Virus record (IMG/VR): IMGVR_UViG_3300037094_000142
Coordinates: 1 to 20,770 of that record
Direction: 5' to 3' (one strand)
Length of the DNA: 20,770 nt
Source: a virus
Position numbers and translations under genes: made by a program. Each line of letters starts with the position of its first letter. Positions within the stretch are counted from its first letter, which is position 1. The notes under the pieces were generated by a model. That model ran no database searches and had not been told where the DNA came from. It saw nothing but the letters and a program-made list of their open reading frames with translations. This document shows, one piece after another, positions 13,360 through 20,770 of the stretch.

Positions 13360-14025
13360 CTAACGGAAAAGTTGTTTGAAGGCCTTGAGGATCAGAGACC
13401 AGAAGCCGGGTTCCTTACTTGCGATCGGCGGCCGGTCTTCGTCGATGTCGGAAACTGAGATTCCGCTCATCATCACGTCAGGGGTCCTCGCGGCATAGAG
13501 ACCATCAATACGACCCTTCGACATGACTTGCTTGAGGTAATCCTGTTCGGTCTTTTCGTCTTCAGGGATGGCGATGAACAGTGGTTTGGGACCAGAGATC
13601 ACTCCTTCGTGTTTCTCGCTGCCGATGAAGACCATCCGGGCATCCGGGTCGTCGGAGACCCCGACCGGGGACAGGTGATTGCCGTTGGCGTCGGAGACGC
13701 CTTTGATGTGCTGGTCGGTGACGTCGATCAGCAGGCCGGTAAGCAGGGCTTGCTGGAGGTCTTCCAGGGCGGCGTCCGGCGGCACTTTGGCGAAGGGATG
13801 GGAACGGCCGAGATAGAACTTGTAGGTTTGATACCTGGTGGCCTTGGTCCAGTCGAGCGTAAGGGTACGGCCGACGAGCGCCTGCGGCGATGCTAGGTAA
13901 GCCGGTACGGAATCTTTTGCCTCTTCCGGTGTGAGAATGACTCTGACTTCCGGCGGAGTGCGGGGATTGAGTGCATCACGACCTCGTTCACTGTGAGGTC
14001 CGGGCATGATGATCAGATCTGACAT
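13360..14025 (-). CDS. Hypothetical 221-aa protein after the capsid gene
   Basis: I do not recognise a family. The protein starts MSDLIIMPGPHSERGRD, contains RVILTPEEAKDSVPAYLASP, a charged central region (LEDLQQALLTGLLIDVTDQHIKGV), and ends in an amphipathic helix (FWSLILKAFKQLFR). There is no signal peptide and no clear membrane segment. The ATG at 14025 has AGGAG about eleven bases upstream. It is the first gene after the terminator that follows the capsid gene and sits ten bases before the Ig-like protein gene. The C-terminal amphipathic helix could bind a partner protein or membrane. A head completion or neck protein is a positional guess only. Confidence 0.75.
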   Translation of the reverse strand: MSDLIIMPGPHSERGRDALNPRTPPEVRVILTPEEAKDSVPAYLASPQALVGRTLTLDWTKATRYQTYKFYLGRSHPFAKVPPDAALEDLQQALLTGLLIDVTDQHIKGVSDANGNHLSPVGVSDDPDARMVFIGSEKHEGVISGPKPLFIAIPEDEKTEQDYLKQVMSKGRIDGLYAARTPDVMMSGISVSDIDEDRPPIASKEPGFWSLILKAFKQLFR

Positions 14026-14090
14026 CGGGAGTAGTTCTCCTCTTGAATTGAGTCTTGCCGATCAGGCAGTGCGTACCAAAGGGTGTGGAC

Positions 14091-14124
14091 AAGAAAAAGG
14101 GCAGCGCCTGTGGAGGCGCCGCCC
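14091..14124 (-). terminator. Strong intrinsic terminator after the major capsid gene
   Basis: On the minus strand GGGCGGCGCCT (14124..14114) pairs with AGGCGCTGCCC (14109..14099), 11 base pairs with one G-U, around a CCAC loop, followed by TTTTTCTT. It stands about 30 bases after the capsid stop. Such terminators after capsid genes commonly set high capsid expression relative to downstream genes. Confidence 0.9.
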
Positions 14125-14155
14125 CGTAGGTTGGCAGTCAACGGCGCGCGGTCGA

Positions 14156-15493
14156 TTACGGAGTGACCACGAAACCGGCTGGCGTGAATTCGCCACGGTC
14201 TGCGTTGACATCGATAGGTGTAGCACCGACCAGGTTGAGCGCCGACTCGTACAGAGTGTTGTCGGCACCGATCGAAACGATCGGACGCGCTTCGGGGTAC
14301 ATCGCGTTTGCACGCACCTTTACGTTACGAGCCACGGCGATTGCCTGCCCTTCATTCAGCACACCGAAACCGTATCGCTCTTCAATCGCGATGTTCTCGA
14401 TGTTGTACTGGGGATCGTCCCAGCTACGAACCTGAGGCCGCTGATCCACGATCAACGCGCCGAGGTTGCGGCTATTGAACATGATGATGTCCGTCTCTTT
14501 GGTCGTGGTATCGAACCGCAAGAACGGAGAGACCAGGATGCGCAGGTTGCCGAAGTTGGCGTAGCCGGGAATCTGGAACGCCGAGGTTGCATTCTGCGGA
14601 AGCGACTCGGGGCCTGTGATGTTGCCCTGCGTCTGGCCAAGGCCCTGGCCGAGTCCCTTGTTGTTGTAGAAGCCCTGGTACGCCTGGGCCGCTGCGTTGC
14701 CGGTGAACTGCGCGAAGAAACTTCCGCCGCCAGCTTCGCGGGCAAATTCCCTCATCACAGGATCACGCATGAAGGACATCCACAGGAGCGGGTGAACCAA
14801 CATGGTGTCGGGGATGAATCCCTGCATCAACACCTGAGCGAACATCGTGAACAGATCGTCCGCTGTAAAGCTGCCGTTGTACTGGCCCTGCGCGGTGCGG
14901 CCGGTGGTGGCGCCGTACATCGGCTTCGTGCCGACATAACCGGTGGTGCGGACAGCGGTGTTGTTATCGAAAACTACCGTGCCCAGGCTGCGGATGAAGC
15001 TAAAAATGTACTCTTCCTTGTGCCGCGCCAAAGCGTTTCCAGCCAGTCGCAACCACATTTGCAGCCAGGGATACGTGCTGTTCTGGATGAAAGATTCAGT
15101 GATGCGAAGCTGCAAGCCGTGCCGTTTGACCTGCACTCCGTAGGTGTTGCCGCCGCCGACGTTGATGTTGAAGATCGGAAGCGCCGCACCATCGCCAACT
15201 TCGCGGGCGGTCAGAATATCGAACGCCGGGAAGACGGTGTGCATACCGGGCGTGTAGTCAATCTCCTGGAGGAGACTGGTGCCGATCAACAGCGGCTCTA
15301 CGCCTTCCTGCACGATCTGGGTCAAGACCCTCGGGATCAGGAACGCAGCCTGCGGGATGTCGAGGGCATCCTTCATGCTGAGTGTACGTTCCGACTCGGG
15401 ATCGAAACCATTGCAGCGGAAGATCGACTCGACGCGGGCTAGATCTTTCTTTACGACCTTGTCCTGGAAGTCGATAGTCTTACGAGTGGACAT
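14156..15493 (-). CDS. Major capsid protein, HK97-like fold
   Basis: A 445-aa protein that should form the icosahedral shell. After a charged N-terminal helix (VVKKDLARVESIFRC) comes a typical run: DIPQAAFLIPRVLTQIVQEG, FPAFDILTAREVGDGAALP (likely E-loop), ITESFIQNSTYPWLQMWL (spine-helix region) with NALARHKEEYIFSFI, then an A-domain-like stretch with MLVHPLLWMSFMRDP and GNLRILVSPF. This order matches HK97-fold capsids. I chose the ATG at 15493, with AGGAGG nine bases upstream, over a TTG at 15520 that lies before that ribosome site. It follows protease, head protein and zinc ribbon genes and is followed by a strong terminator. No cleavage site is evident, though the preceding gene is a head protease. 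Confidence 0.87.
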   Translation of the reverse strand: MSTRKTIDFQDKVVKKDLARVESIFRCNGFDPESERTLSMKDALDIPQAAFLIPRVLTQIVQEGVEPLLIGTSLLQEIDYTPGMHTVFPAFDILTAREVGDGAALPIFNINVGGGNTYGVQVKRHGLQLRITESFIQNSTYPWLQMWLRLAGNALARHKEEYIFSFIRSLGTVVFDNNTAVRTTGYVGTKPMYGATTGRTAQGQYNGSFTADDLFTMFAQVLMQGFIPDTMLVHPLLWMSFMRDPVMREFAREAGGGSFFAQFTGNAAAQAYQGFYNNKGLGQGLGQTQGNITGPESLPQNATSAFQIPGYANFGNLRILVSPFLRFDTTTKETDIIMFNSRNLGALIVDQRPQVRSWDDPQYNIENIAIEERYGFGVLNEGQAIAVARNVKVRANAMYPEARPIVSIGADNTLYESALNLVGATPIDVNADRGEFTPAGFVVTP

Positions 15494-15502
15494 TGAACTA
15501 AC

Positions 15503-15508
15503 CCTCCT
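15503..15508 (-). promoter_or_regulatory. Strong ribosome binding site of the capsid gene
   Basis: A full AGGAGG on the minus strand, nine bases before the ATG at 15493. It fits high expression and fixes the capsid start nine codons downstream of the in-frame TTG. Confidence 0.8.
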
Positions 15509-15584
15509 CGGGTTTGGCAAAGTGGCGAGGGACCGTGTGAATGCGGGCTCGTTGGAATGAAATGGAGAGACTGGAGAAACTCGG

Positions 15585-15794
15585 TTAGGCGCGAGGTGTT
15601 ACCAGCTCGACGACAATCTGTTGGCCGCAGCGTTTGCACTTCAGGTCGCCGGCTACTTGACCAAGTGGATTGAGCTTCAGGAGAAGCGCATTACAGACCC
15701 GGGCTTGGTTGTTCTGAAGCCGGGTATTGGCGCATCGGAGGCCGCCGTCTGTGACGACGGCCTTACCGTGAGTGATGTTCAGGGGGAGCTTCAT
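15585..15794 (-). CDS. Small Com-like zinc ribbon protein
   Basis: A 69-aa protein with Cys21, Cys34, Cys53 and Cys56. The stretch VCNALLLKL...GDLKCKRCGQQIVVEL recalls the Com family of phage Mu (RC-x2-C-x-K-L-L-x-K ... I-x-C-P-R-C), zinc-binding regulators that bind nucleic acid; in Mu, Com activates mom translation. The second CxxC is intact, while the first pair is spread (C-x12-C), so metal binding may be altered. I chose the ATG at 15794 because it lies 22 bases after the stop of the 403-aa gene; a longer frame to 16040 only runs through that gene. It sits directly before the capsid gene. Function here is unknown; regulation of capsid translation or a structural zinc protein are possibilities. 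Confidence 0.72.
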   Translation of the reverse strand: MKLPLNITHGKAVVTDGGLRCANTRLQNNQARVCNALLLKLNPLGQVAGDLKCKRCGQQIVVELVTPRA

Positions 15795-15816
15795 CTGGAG
15801 CTTCCACCGGCTGGGA

Positions 15817-17028
15817 TTACCGGCAGTTGACGTGAACGAGAACGTAAGTCGCGTACTCGTTATGGACTGGCTTCTGCTGTCCGAGGGCCAGTTGGAACAA
15901 GCCATTCGTGGTGATCGAGATGGCGTAATCCATACCCTTGGTGGCCGAGCCGCCCATCTGGAAGGTGACGGGGTTGGGGTCCATGCGGGGACCGACGAAT
16001 TCGGTCGCGCGCTCGTACTGGGTACGGACGCGGTTCGCATAGTCGATAATCGGGTACATCAGTTCGACACCCATCACTCGACCGCAGATATCGTCTGCTT
16101 CGTTGACGGCCGGATCGTACGGAGCGTAATGACCCGCATCGGAACCGTTGCTCTTGGTGTTGGGAACGACAGCGCAACCCAGGTAGAAGGTGCCTTTGAC
16201 GTTGCCCTGCGCGCCGGTGAAGTGGACGAAACTGCGGCTGTAATCGGTCTGGACGTATCCGAGTACGCCATCAGTCGCAGCCAATGACGTCAACGTGCTC
16301 GGGGTTGCACCGATCCAGGGGAGGCGCAGCACGAAGCGGGTCTGAATACAGGTACCCATTTCATGCATGTAATTCGTGACCTGCATCTGGTCCGGACGCT
16401 GCGTGAGCAGGAGATACTTGATGCCGCCGGCCAACGTCGGATCGGTGATCTGAATTCCGCCGATGTACACAAAGACATCGCGAACTGCGAAGCCCACGGC
16501 CTTTGCTTTGCCGCCAGGGATCAGGGTGCAAGCATGCGCCCAGGTAACGTCGCCCGCCGAGATCGTAACCACGATGCCGTCAGGCAGAGTGACTTGATCG
16601 CCAGCGACGCCATCGGTCGGAGCAGCAAGAACTACGTGCTCGCCTGCGGCCTGAACTTTGAGACCGGTCTGAGGATTGGTGACGGTGCCCACATCGTACT
16701 GGGAGTACACGATCACGCAGTACTGACCGCCATTGGCTTTCGTACCCATATCGCCGCAGGTGTAACCGGCGGGAATCAGTGCGCCGCTCTTGTCGACGCC
16801 GATGAGGTAACCCTCGCTCAGGACGACACCGGCTGCTACCGGGTGACCTTCGGCGCGACGCCGAATCGGCAACCAGGCGGCCGGATAAGGAACCGGCATG
16901 AAGGGACGGAACTCATCGCAAGCATCGGGCGAAGGGGTAGTGTGACCCCTACGGTCAACGCCATAAGTCGTGCCGCGAAAGTCGTTGAACTGGTCGAAAC
17001 CAGGAACAGTAGTGAAACCTGAGGACAT
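15817..17028 (-). CDS. Putative head-associated structural protein
   Basis: A 403-aa protein, unrecognised by family. It is beta-rich and has the style of phage head decoration or auxiliary capsid proteins: FMPVPYPAAWLPIRRRAEGHPV, a GVVLSEGYLIGVDKSGALIPAG segment (a small beta-barrel-like hairpin), YDVGTVTNP, LPDGIVVTISAG, FVYIGGIQI, and a long C-terminal part with conserved-looking aromatic motifs (GVELMYPIIDYANRVRTQYE). It contains seven Cys, none in a recognisable metal motif. The ATG at 17028 has AGGAGA upstream. It lies between the protease/scaffold and the capsid genes, the usual place of decoration proteins, but at 403 aa is longer than most. A second capsid-like or vertex protein is an alternative. 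Confidence 0.75.
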   Translation of the reverse strand: MSSGFTTVPGFDQFNDFRGTTYGVDRRGHTTPSPDACDEFRPFMPVPYPAAWLPIRRRAEGHPVAAGVVLSEGYLIGVDKSGALIPAGYTCGDMGTKANGGQYCVIVYSQYDVGTVTNPQTGLKVQAAGEHVVLAAPTDGVAGDQVTLPDGIVVTISAGDVTWAHACTLIPGGKAKAVGFAVRDVFVYIGGIQITDPTLAGGIKYLLLTQRPDQMQVTNYMHEMGTCIQTRFVLRLPWIGATPSTLTSLAATDGVLGYVQTDYSRSFVHFTGAQGNVKGTFYLGCAVVPNTKSNGSDAGHYAPYDPAVNEADDICGRVMGVELMYPIIDYANRVRTQYERATEFVGPRMDPNPVTFQMGGSATKGMDYAISITTNGLFQLALGQQKPVHNEYATYVLVHVNCR

Positions 17029-17068
17029 TGGAAAATCTCCTAAGAACTATGGTTGGGCGGGACGGTTA

Positions 17069-19357
17069 TTACTCAGTTGCTTTCTTGAACCGCTGGCGGG
17101 CCGCATGACGTCTGGATTCTGCGGGGTCCATGACTGGGAACTTCACTGGGATCTCGATCGCGTCTGTATTCTCGACCGTCGTACCTGCGCCTTTGGCGGC
17201 GTCGTCAGTGCCGGCCTTGGGAGCCGGGTCAGTCACCTGCGCGCTGTCGGATACCTCAAGCCCGGTAGGTTCGGTGACCTTGGCGGCCGAGGCTGCTCCT
17301 GCGGGCTTTGCCCACTGAAGCTCTTCCAGGATCTCGTCGCGCATATCGGTCAGGCTGGAAAGATCCCGTCCCGCGCGCTTCGCGATCGCTTCACTGATCT
17401 GGTCGGTGGTCAGGCCTTGGAAGCCTTTTGCACCTGACAGAACTTTATGCAGAACGATCATCGTTGCCAAAGTGTCCTTGCACTGTTTCAGGATCTTCAG
17501 CTTCGAGTTCTCTTCCGCGACGACTGCGTCTCGCAATTCCTTCTCAGTCGCGTCGAACTTCGTGATCGCGTCGGTCAAGGTATCGTGTTCCGACTTCGCG
17601 ATGACCATTACGGAATCTTCATCCTTGGTCAGCCAGCGCATGTAATCGTCATGCTCTTCACGGCTGTACCAGGAACTGATCAGGGAACCGAGTGCCCAGC
17701 GGAGATGACGCTTGCGATCGTCGGGCAGGGCTGCATACTGGGTGTCCAGCGTGTTGACCGTCCCACGTACTTCTTCGTGCGCGTCTTTGCACTGCTCCAT
17801 CTCGAAGACCTTCTTCACGGCATCGGACATGACCAGGCCGTCTGCGTTATCGAGGGTGCAGCCATCCTTGCCGACGCATCCCAGGGATTTACCCTTGCGG
17901 TCGAGACAACCTTTGATCTTTGCTTTGGTCGCGGCGGAGACACTGGCCCGACCCAACAGCCGTTTTCCGGCGGTAACATGGGCGCAGTCTTCGGCGGGGA
18001 AACTACGGTTGGGGCCACAGAAGCTGGTGCCCTTCAATTTCTTCCGCGCTTCGGAACTCAACTTTGCGTCTGTCATCTGGGCATCGGTCAGGACGCCTTC
18101 GGTCTTCATCGCGTCCAATTCAACTGCCAGATCCGCGTACAGTTCGTCTTCTGTTCTGGAGAAGAAAGCCTTATCCAGGTCATCGGTCAGCGCGTCAGTC
18201 CAGTCACAGGCACCATCGGCGCAATCTGTGGTGTCGGATGTAGATGTAGGCAACACGGTTTTGGCAACTGCGGCGTCAGCGGCGGCGATCTCACTATCAG
18301 CCTTCTGACTGTCAACACTGCGGACGGGAATTACTTCCCAGTCATTTGCCTTGATCTTGGCCACAACGGTCGAGAGGAGTTTCTTGGTCTGTTTCTTGCC
18401 GGCATCGGTGTCGGCTGAGTAATCGGTGAGTTCCTTGCGAATCGCCAGGGCGCGTTCCGATGTAAGGCCCGCGGACTTGATCTCGTCGGATATTGCTTTC
18501 AGGTCGATCATCTCAACTTTGTCCTCAACTCTTTCAATGTCCGCGCTGTAAAGCGCGTCGGTCAGTACCAGGCCAGCGGCGGTGGTGCGCTCTGTCTGTT
18601 CGCGAAGCGGCAAGCCAAGGAGAAATGCACGGTGGCGGCTATCGGTCAGTCGTTCGATACTCAAGGTGGTGGCGAACGGATCGGCTGGCTGATTCACAAA
18701 ACTGCATTCGTGGAAGTCCATCGAACCGGAAATCACGAAAGCCAGTTTGCCGTCGTACTTCTTGCCGAGCTGATGATCGCAACGATCATCGACGGCCCAA
18801 TCCTGATGGCATACTGAACAAACTGCGGAGTCGGTTCCGAAACCCACCGAGACGGTCAGGAACTCTTTGCGGAGAACCTTGTCGATGGCGTCAGGCTCGG
18901 TAATCTTCAAGCCCAACTCGATGTACCCGAGTCCCCGGTAATCTTTCTGGGAACAGAGGTTCTCGACGATCCAATCAACCGTCTCCAACGTGCTCATCCG
19001 CTTCTTAGCGTCCGAACAGTAGAAGACCGAGTCGTTCAGAATGGGATAGTCGGCCTTGTACAGGTACGACAGATCCACATACTTTGCTTCCAGCACGCGA
19101 CCCAGCGGATCAGCTTCTTCATCGTGGTGAGGAAGTACCGGACGCGGGTAACAACTCATGTCCACCCAGGTCGGCGTTCCTGTCATCATCTTGTCGGGGC
19201 GGTAGAACCGCATGTTCCCGTTGATGATTCCGCTGTGCGTAGCGGCTACCCGCACCAGAAGGCTTTGGGTAAGACCTTGTTCGTCGTAACTGATAAGCCG
19301 CTTGTCGGCTGTCCTGAGGTCCAGTGTCAGGAAGTCCCGCATGTACAGGCGAGGCAT
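17069..19357 (-). CDS. Head maturation protease fused to a scaffold-like C-terminal region
   Basis: A 762-aa protein. Residues 1-235 resemble phage prohead proteases: PVLPHHDEEADPLGRV with candidate catalytic His77/His78, FLTVSVGFG with candidate Ser170, a Cys cluster C180-x2-C183-x9-C193-x-H195, then DFHECSFVNQPADPFA. These enzymes cleave scaffold and capsid proteins during head maturation. Residues 275-420 are helical and charged. Residues 442-495 hold SFCGPNRSFPAEDCAHV...C...LGC, a small Cys-containing domain I recall from phage head proteins. Residues 505-685 are helical and probably coiled; 685-762 is disordered and acidic, then basic at the end. Protease-scaffold fusions are known in phages. 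The ATG at 19357 has only a weak upstream site. It lies between portal and capsid genes as expected. Confidence 0.84.
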   Translation of the reverse strand: MPRLYMRDFLTLDLRTADKRLISYDEQGLTQSLLVRVAATHSGIINGNMRFYRPDKMMTGTPTWVDMSCYPRPVLPHHDEEADPLGRVLEAKYVDLSYLYKADYPILNDSVFYCSDAKKRMSTLETVDWIVENLCSQKDYRGLGYIELGLKITEPDAIDKVLRKEFLTVSVGFGTDSAVCSVCHQDWAVDDRCDHQLGKKYDGKLAFVISGSMDFHECSFVNQPADPFATTLSIERLTDSRHRAFLLGLPLREQTERTTAAGLVLTDALYSADIERVEDKVEMIDLKAISDEIKSAGLTSERALAIRKELTDYSADTDAGKKQTKKLLSTVVAKIKANDWEVIPVRSVDSQKADSEIAAADAAVAKTVLPTSTSDTTDCADGACDWTDALTDDLDKAFFSRTEDELYADLAVELDAMKTEGVLTDAQMTDAKLSSEARKKLKGTSFCGPNRSFPAEDCAHVTAGKRLLGRASVSAATKAKIKGCLDRKGKSLGCVGKDGCTLDNADGLVMSDAVKKVFEMEQCKDAHEEVRGTVNTLDTQYAALPDDRKRHLRWALGSLISSWYSREEHDDYMRWLTKDEDSVMVIAKSEHDTLTDAITKFDATEKELRDAVVAEENSKLKILKQCKDTLATMIVLHKVLSGAKGFQGLTTDQISEAIAKRAGRDLSSLTDMRDEILEELQWAKPAGAASAAKVTEPTGLEVSDSAQVTDPAPKAGTDDAAKGAGTTVENTDAIEIPVKFPVMDPAESRRHAARQRFKKATE

Positions 19358-19407
19358 GAAACTATTACTTACCTGGATCGAGTGGAGTTACGAGACGGCG
19401 AAGAAGA

Positions 19408-20770
19408 TTAGGATTCGCGATCGCTTGTTCCAGGGGAACCTTCTGGACGGGATTCCCGGCTGGCTTCATCGGAATGTTCGAGTTCGTTGACATTCAGGCC
19501 CTCGTAGCAGTCCCGGCTCAGTTCTTTCTCTACGAGAGCGAACATCAAGTCCGGGTCAGTTGTCTGTCCGACTTTTGATTTCAGTCGGTCAATCTGCATC
19601 CGGAGTTGGTTAGTATAGGAACTTCCGCGCTCTGCTATAAGTCGTGCGAAGAAATTGTCGATCGCGCGCGCGGAAATAGATTTCCAATTAGTCGTTTCAC
19701 CCGCTATTTGCGCGGCTTCCACGGAATCCTTCAAATGTGAGAAGAGTCCGATCTGAATTGCAGAGCTACGCGCTTTTCGTGGCGAATTGTTCTTCCCGTG
19801 TTGGTTTTCCGGACGCATCTTATTCGCCGTGGATTTCTTTGTCGGCGTGGCTTTCTTGGCGGTGGAGGTCTTGCGTCCGCTCTTACCTTTTTTCCCACCT
19901 TTCTTCTTGGCGCCGCCGGCCACCGGCCGCGGAGTATTCTTGGCAACCTTGATATCGACATCTCCCTGGGCCTTGGCCAATCCGACAACGTGCCGCTGGA
20001 AGTGCGTATCCTGGTGCTCCTCGTCCGACATCCCCTTCTCGCCTATCCGCTTGCGGTATTCGGAATGGGTGATGCCGTTATTCTGGTAAAGCTGGGTTGC
20101 GTGCGTCTCTTCCTTGATCTTGTTGTCCATGTCGATCTCTTTGAACATCAACTTGACGTCGGCGATCGCGTTCTGGACGGATAAGGTAAAGTTTGCTTCC
20201 GAGAACAGTTCCCGCAGGATTTGCATCGTCACCTGGTCGGCAAACTGGTCGAGGTCGTACTTGATCGAATCTTTCAAGGCCTGCGAGACGTTGTCGGCGG
20301 TCGAACGGTTGGCGGTATCGCCTTCGCCCATATCCAATGCGCTTACGCCCAGACCGGTGAAGATCCGCTTCTTGTAATGTTCAATGAGATTGGAAGGGTC
20401 GAGGGATTCTCCCTGAGCGCCCGTGTTCTCGACGGACACTCTTTGATCGGTTACGAAAACGCCTTCTTTTGGCATCTGCTCGATCAGGTTACGAGTGGCA
20501 TGGATCTCGCTGAGACCTCCGGGAAGATAACCGGCGGGAGCATCGTCCGTGCCAACTTTTACGTGAAGTAGCGGAAAGAGGAAGTTGAGAAACAGAAGCT
20601 CGACATTTTCTTCCAACCGCCGCAATGCAAAGATATCGTCACGTACGGCTTGCAGCCGAGGAGTACCGAAGATGTGCCCGGGCTTACGGTCCCACTTGAA
20701 ATGGATGATGTCTTCCGGTTTGTAATCGTCCCAGGGTTTAACGCTCCAGTTATAGAATCGTCTCCACTTG
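19408..20770 (-). CDS. Portal protein, 5' end beyond window
   Basis: About 453 C-terminal residues are visible. The first in-window residues read KWRRFYNWSVKPWDDY, then PEDIIHFKWDRKPGHIFGTP, ALRRLEENVELLFLNFLFPLLHVKVG, TGLGVSALDMGEG and NRSTADNVSQALKDSIK, which is classic for the phage portal family, the dodecameric ring that admits DNA. The frame is open to the window edge; a TTG at 20625 is internal and not the start. After the portal core a lysine-rich stretch (19774..19911) with AKKAT- and TKKST-like strings leads to a further helical part (NNFFAR-like, RMQIDRLKSKV) and an acidic Ser/Glu-rich end. The gene precedes the head protease, as in standard head modules. Family assignment is secure from the core motifs; the basic segment is unusual. 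Confidence 0.9.
   Translation of the reverse strand, partial: KWRRFYNWSVKPWDDYKPEDIIHFKWDRKPGHIFGTPRLQAVRDDIFALRRLEENVELLFLNFLFPLLHVKVGTDDAPAGYLPGGLSEIHATRNLIEQMPKEGVFVTDQRVSVENTGAQGESLDPSNLIEHYKKRIFTGLGVSALDMGEGDTANRSTADNVSQALKDSIKYDLDQFADQVTMQILRELFSEANFTLSVQNAIADVKLMFKEIDMDNKIKEETHATQLYQNNGITHSEYRKRIGEKGMSDEEHQDTHFQRHVVGLAKAQGDVDIKVAKNTPRPVAGGAKKKGGKKGKSGRKTSTAKKATPTKKSTANKMRPENQHGKNNSPRKARSSAIQIGLFSHLKDSVEAAQIAGETTNWKSISARAIDNFFARLIAERGSSYTNQLRMQIDRLKSKVGQTTDPDLMFALVEKELSRDCYEGLNVNELEHSDEASRESRPEGSPGTSDRES

Noticed and set aside
14006-15442. Plus-strand open frame of 478 codons opposite the capsid gene
   Set aside because: It lies antisense to a well-supported HK97-type capsid gene, has no ribosome site of note and its protein is Arg/Val/Gly-rich without recognisable domains, as expected of a mirror frame in GC-rich DNA.
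15494-15520. TTG start nine codons upstream for the capsid protein
   Set aside because: The AGGAGG ribosome site lies inside this extension and is correctly spaced for the ATG at 15493.
15795-16040. N-terminal extension of the zinc ribbon gene
   Set aside because: This part runs in another frame through the end of the 403-aa gene and reads as Ser/Pro/Arg-rich shadow sequence; the ATG at 15794 falls just after that gene's stop.
17447-18418. Plus-strand open frame of 323 codons opposite the protease/scaffold gene
   Set aside because: Same reasoning: it is fully inside a gene with clear family motifs and its translation has no coherent domain pattern.

Overview
This window is a late structural region of a tailed double-stranded DNA phage (class Caudoviricetes) or a prophage of one. 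Every gene I can support lies on the minus strand, packed head to tail with gaps of a few bases to about 130 bases, so transcription runs from position 20770 towards position 1. The clearest family signals are a portal protein, a head maturation protease fused to a long scaffold-like tail, an HK97-type major capsid protein, an M15-type peptidoglycan peptidase, and very large modular fibre proteins. I see no tRNA, rRNA, CRISPR array, insertion sequence, integrase or attachment site. No intergenic stretch exceeds about 130 bases. The host cannot be named from this window: base composition is moderately GC-rich and ribosome binding sites are of the AGGAG type, so it is some Shine-Dalgarno-using bacterium.

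Layout in transcription order. (1) Head module, 20770 to 13360: portal (its 5' end lies beyond the window), protease/scaffold, a 403-aa head-associated protein, a 69-aa Com-like zinc ribbon protein, the major capsid protein followed by a strong intrinsic terminator, and an unrecognised 221-aa protein. (2) 13350 to 11222: a protein with a bacterial Ig-like (Big_5/SbsA-type) domain, an M15 peptidase starting at TTG, a two-helix membrane protein that could be a holin, and a one-helix membrane protein. This looks like a lysis cassette inside the structural operon. (3) 11175 to 9638: three small proteins, one built from an internal duplication and one with an Ig-like N-terminus and a hexapeptide repeat. 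(4) 9634 to 1: a 1173-aa fibronectin-III/carbohydrate-binding/J-like fibre, two small proteins, a 222-aa protein with a collagen-like tip, a 1340-aa repeat-built fibre, and the start of another probable fibre-tip gene.

The genes fit one programme: head assembly (portal, protease/scaffold, capsid), cell lysis, and host-surface recognition (fibres). No tape measure, sheath, tube, neck or terminase gene is present, although over 13 kb follow the capsid gene. The tail machinery must lie elsewhere or be too divergent to recognise by eye. The most unusual items are a pair of fibre repeats identical over 32 residues but recoded at most codons, a duplicated HH-motif protein, a zinc ribbon gene directly before the capsid gene, and a histone-H1-like basic segment in the portal. 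I found no convincing complete new system such as a defence locus or diversity-generating retroelement.
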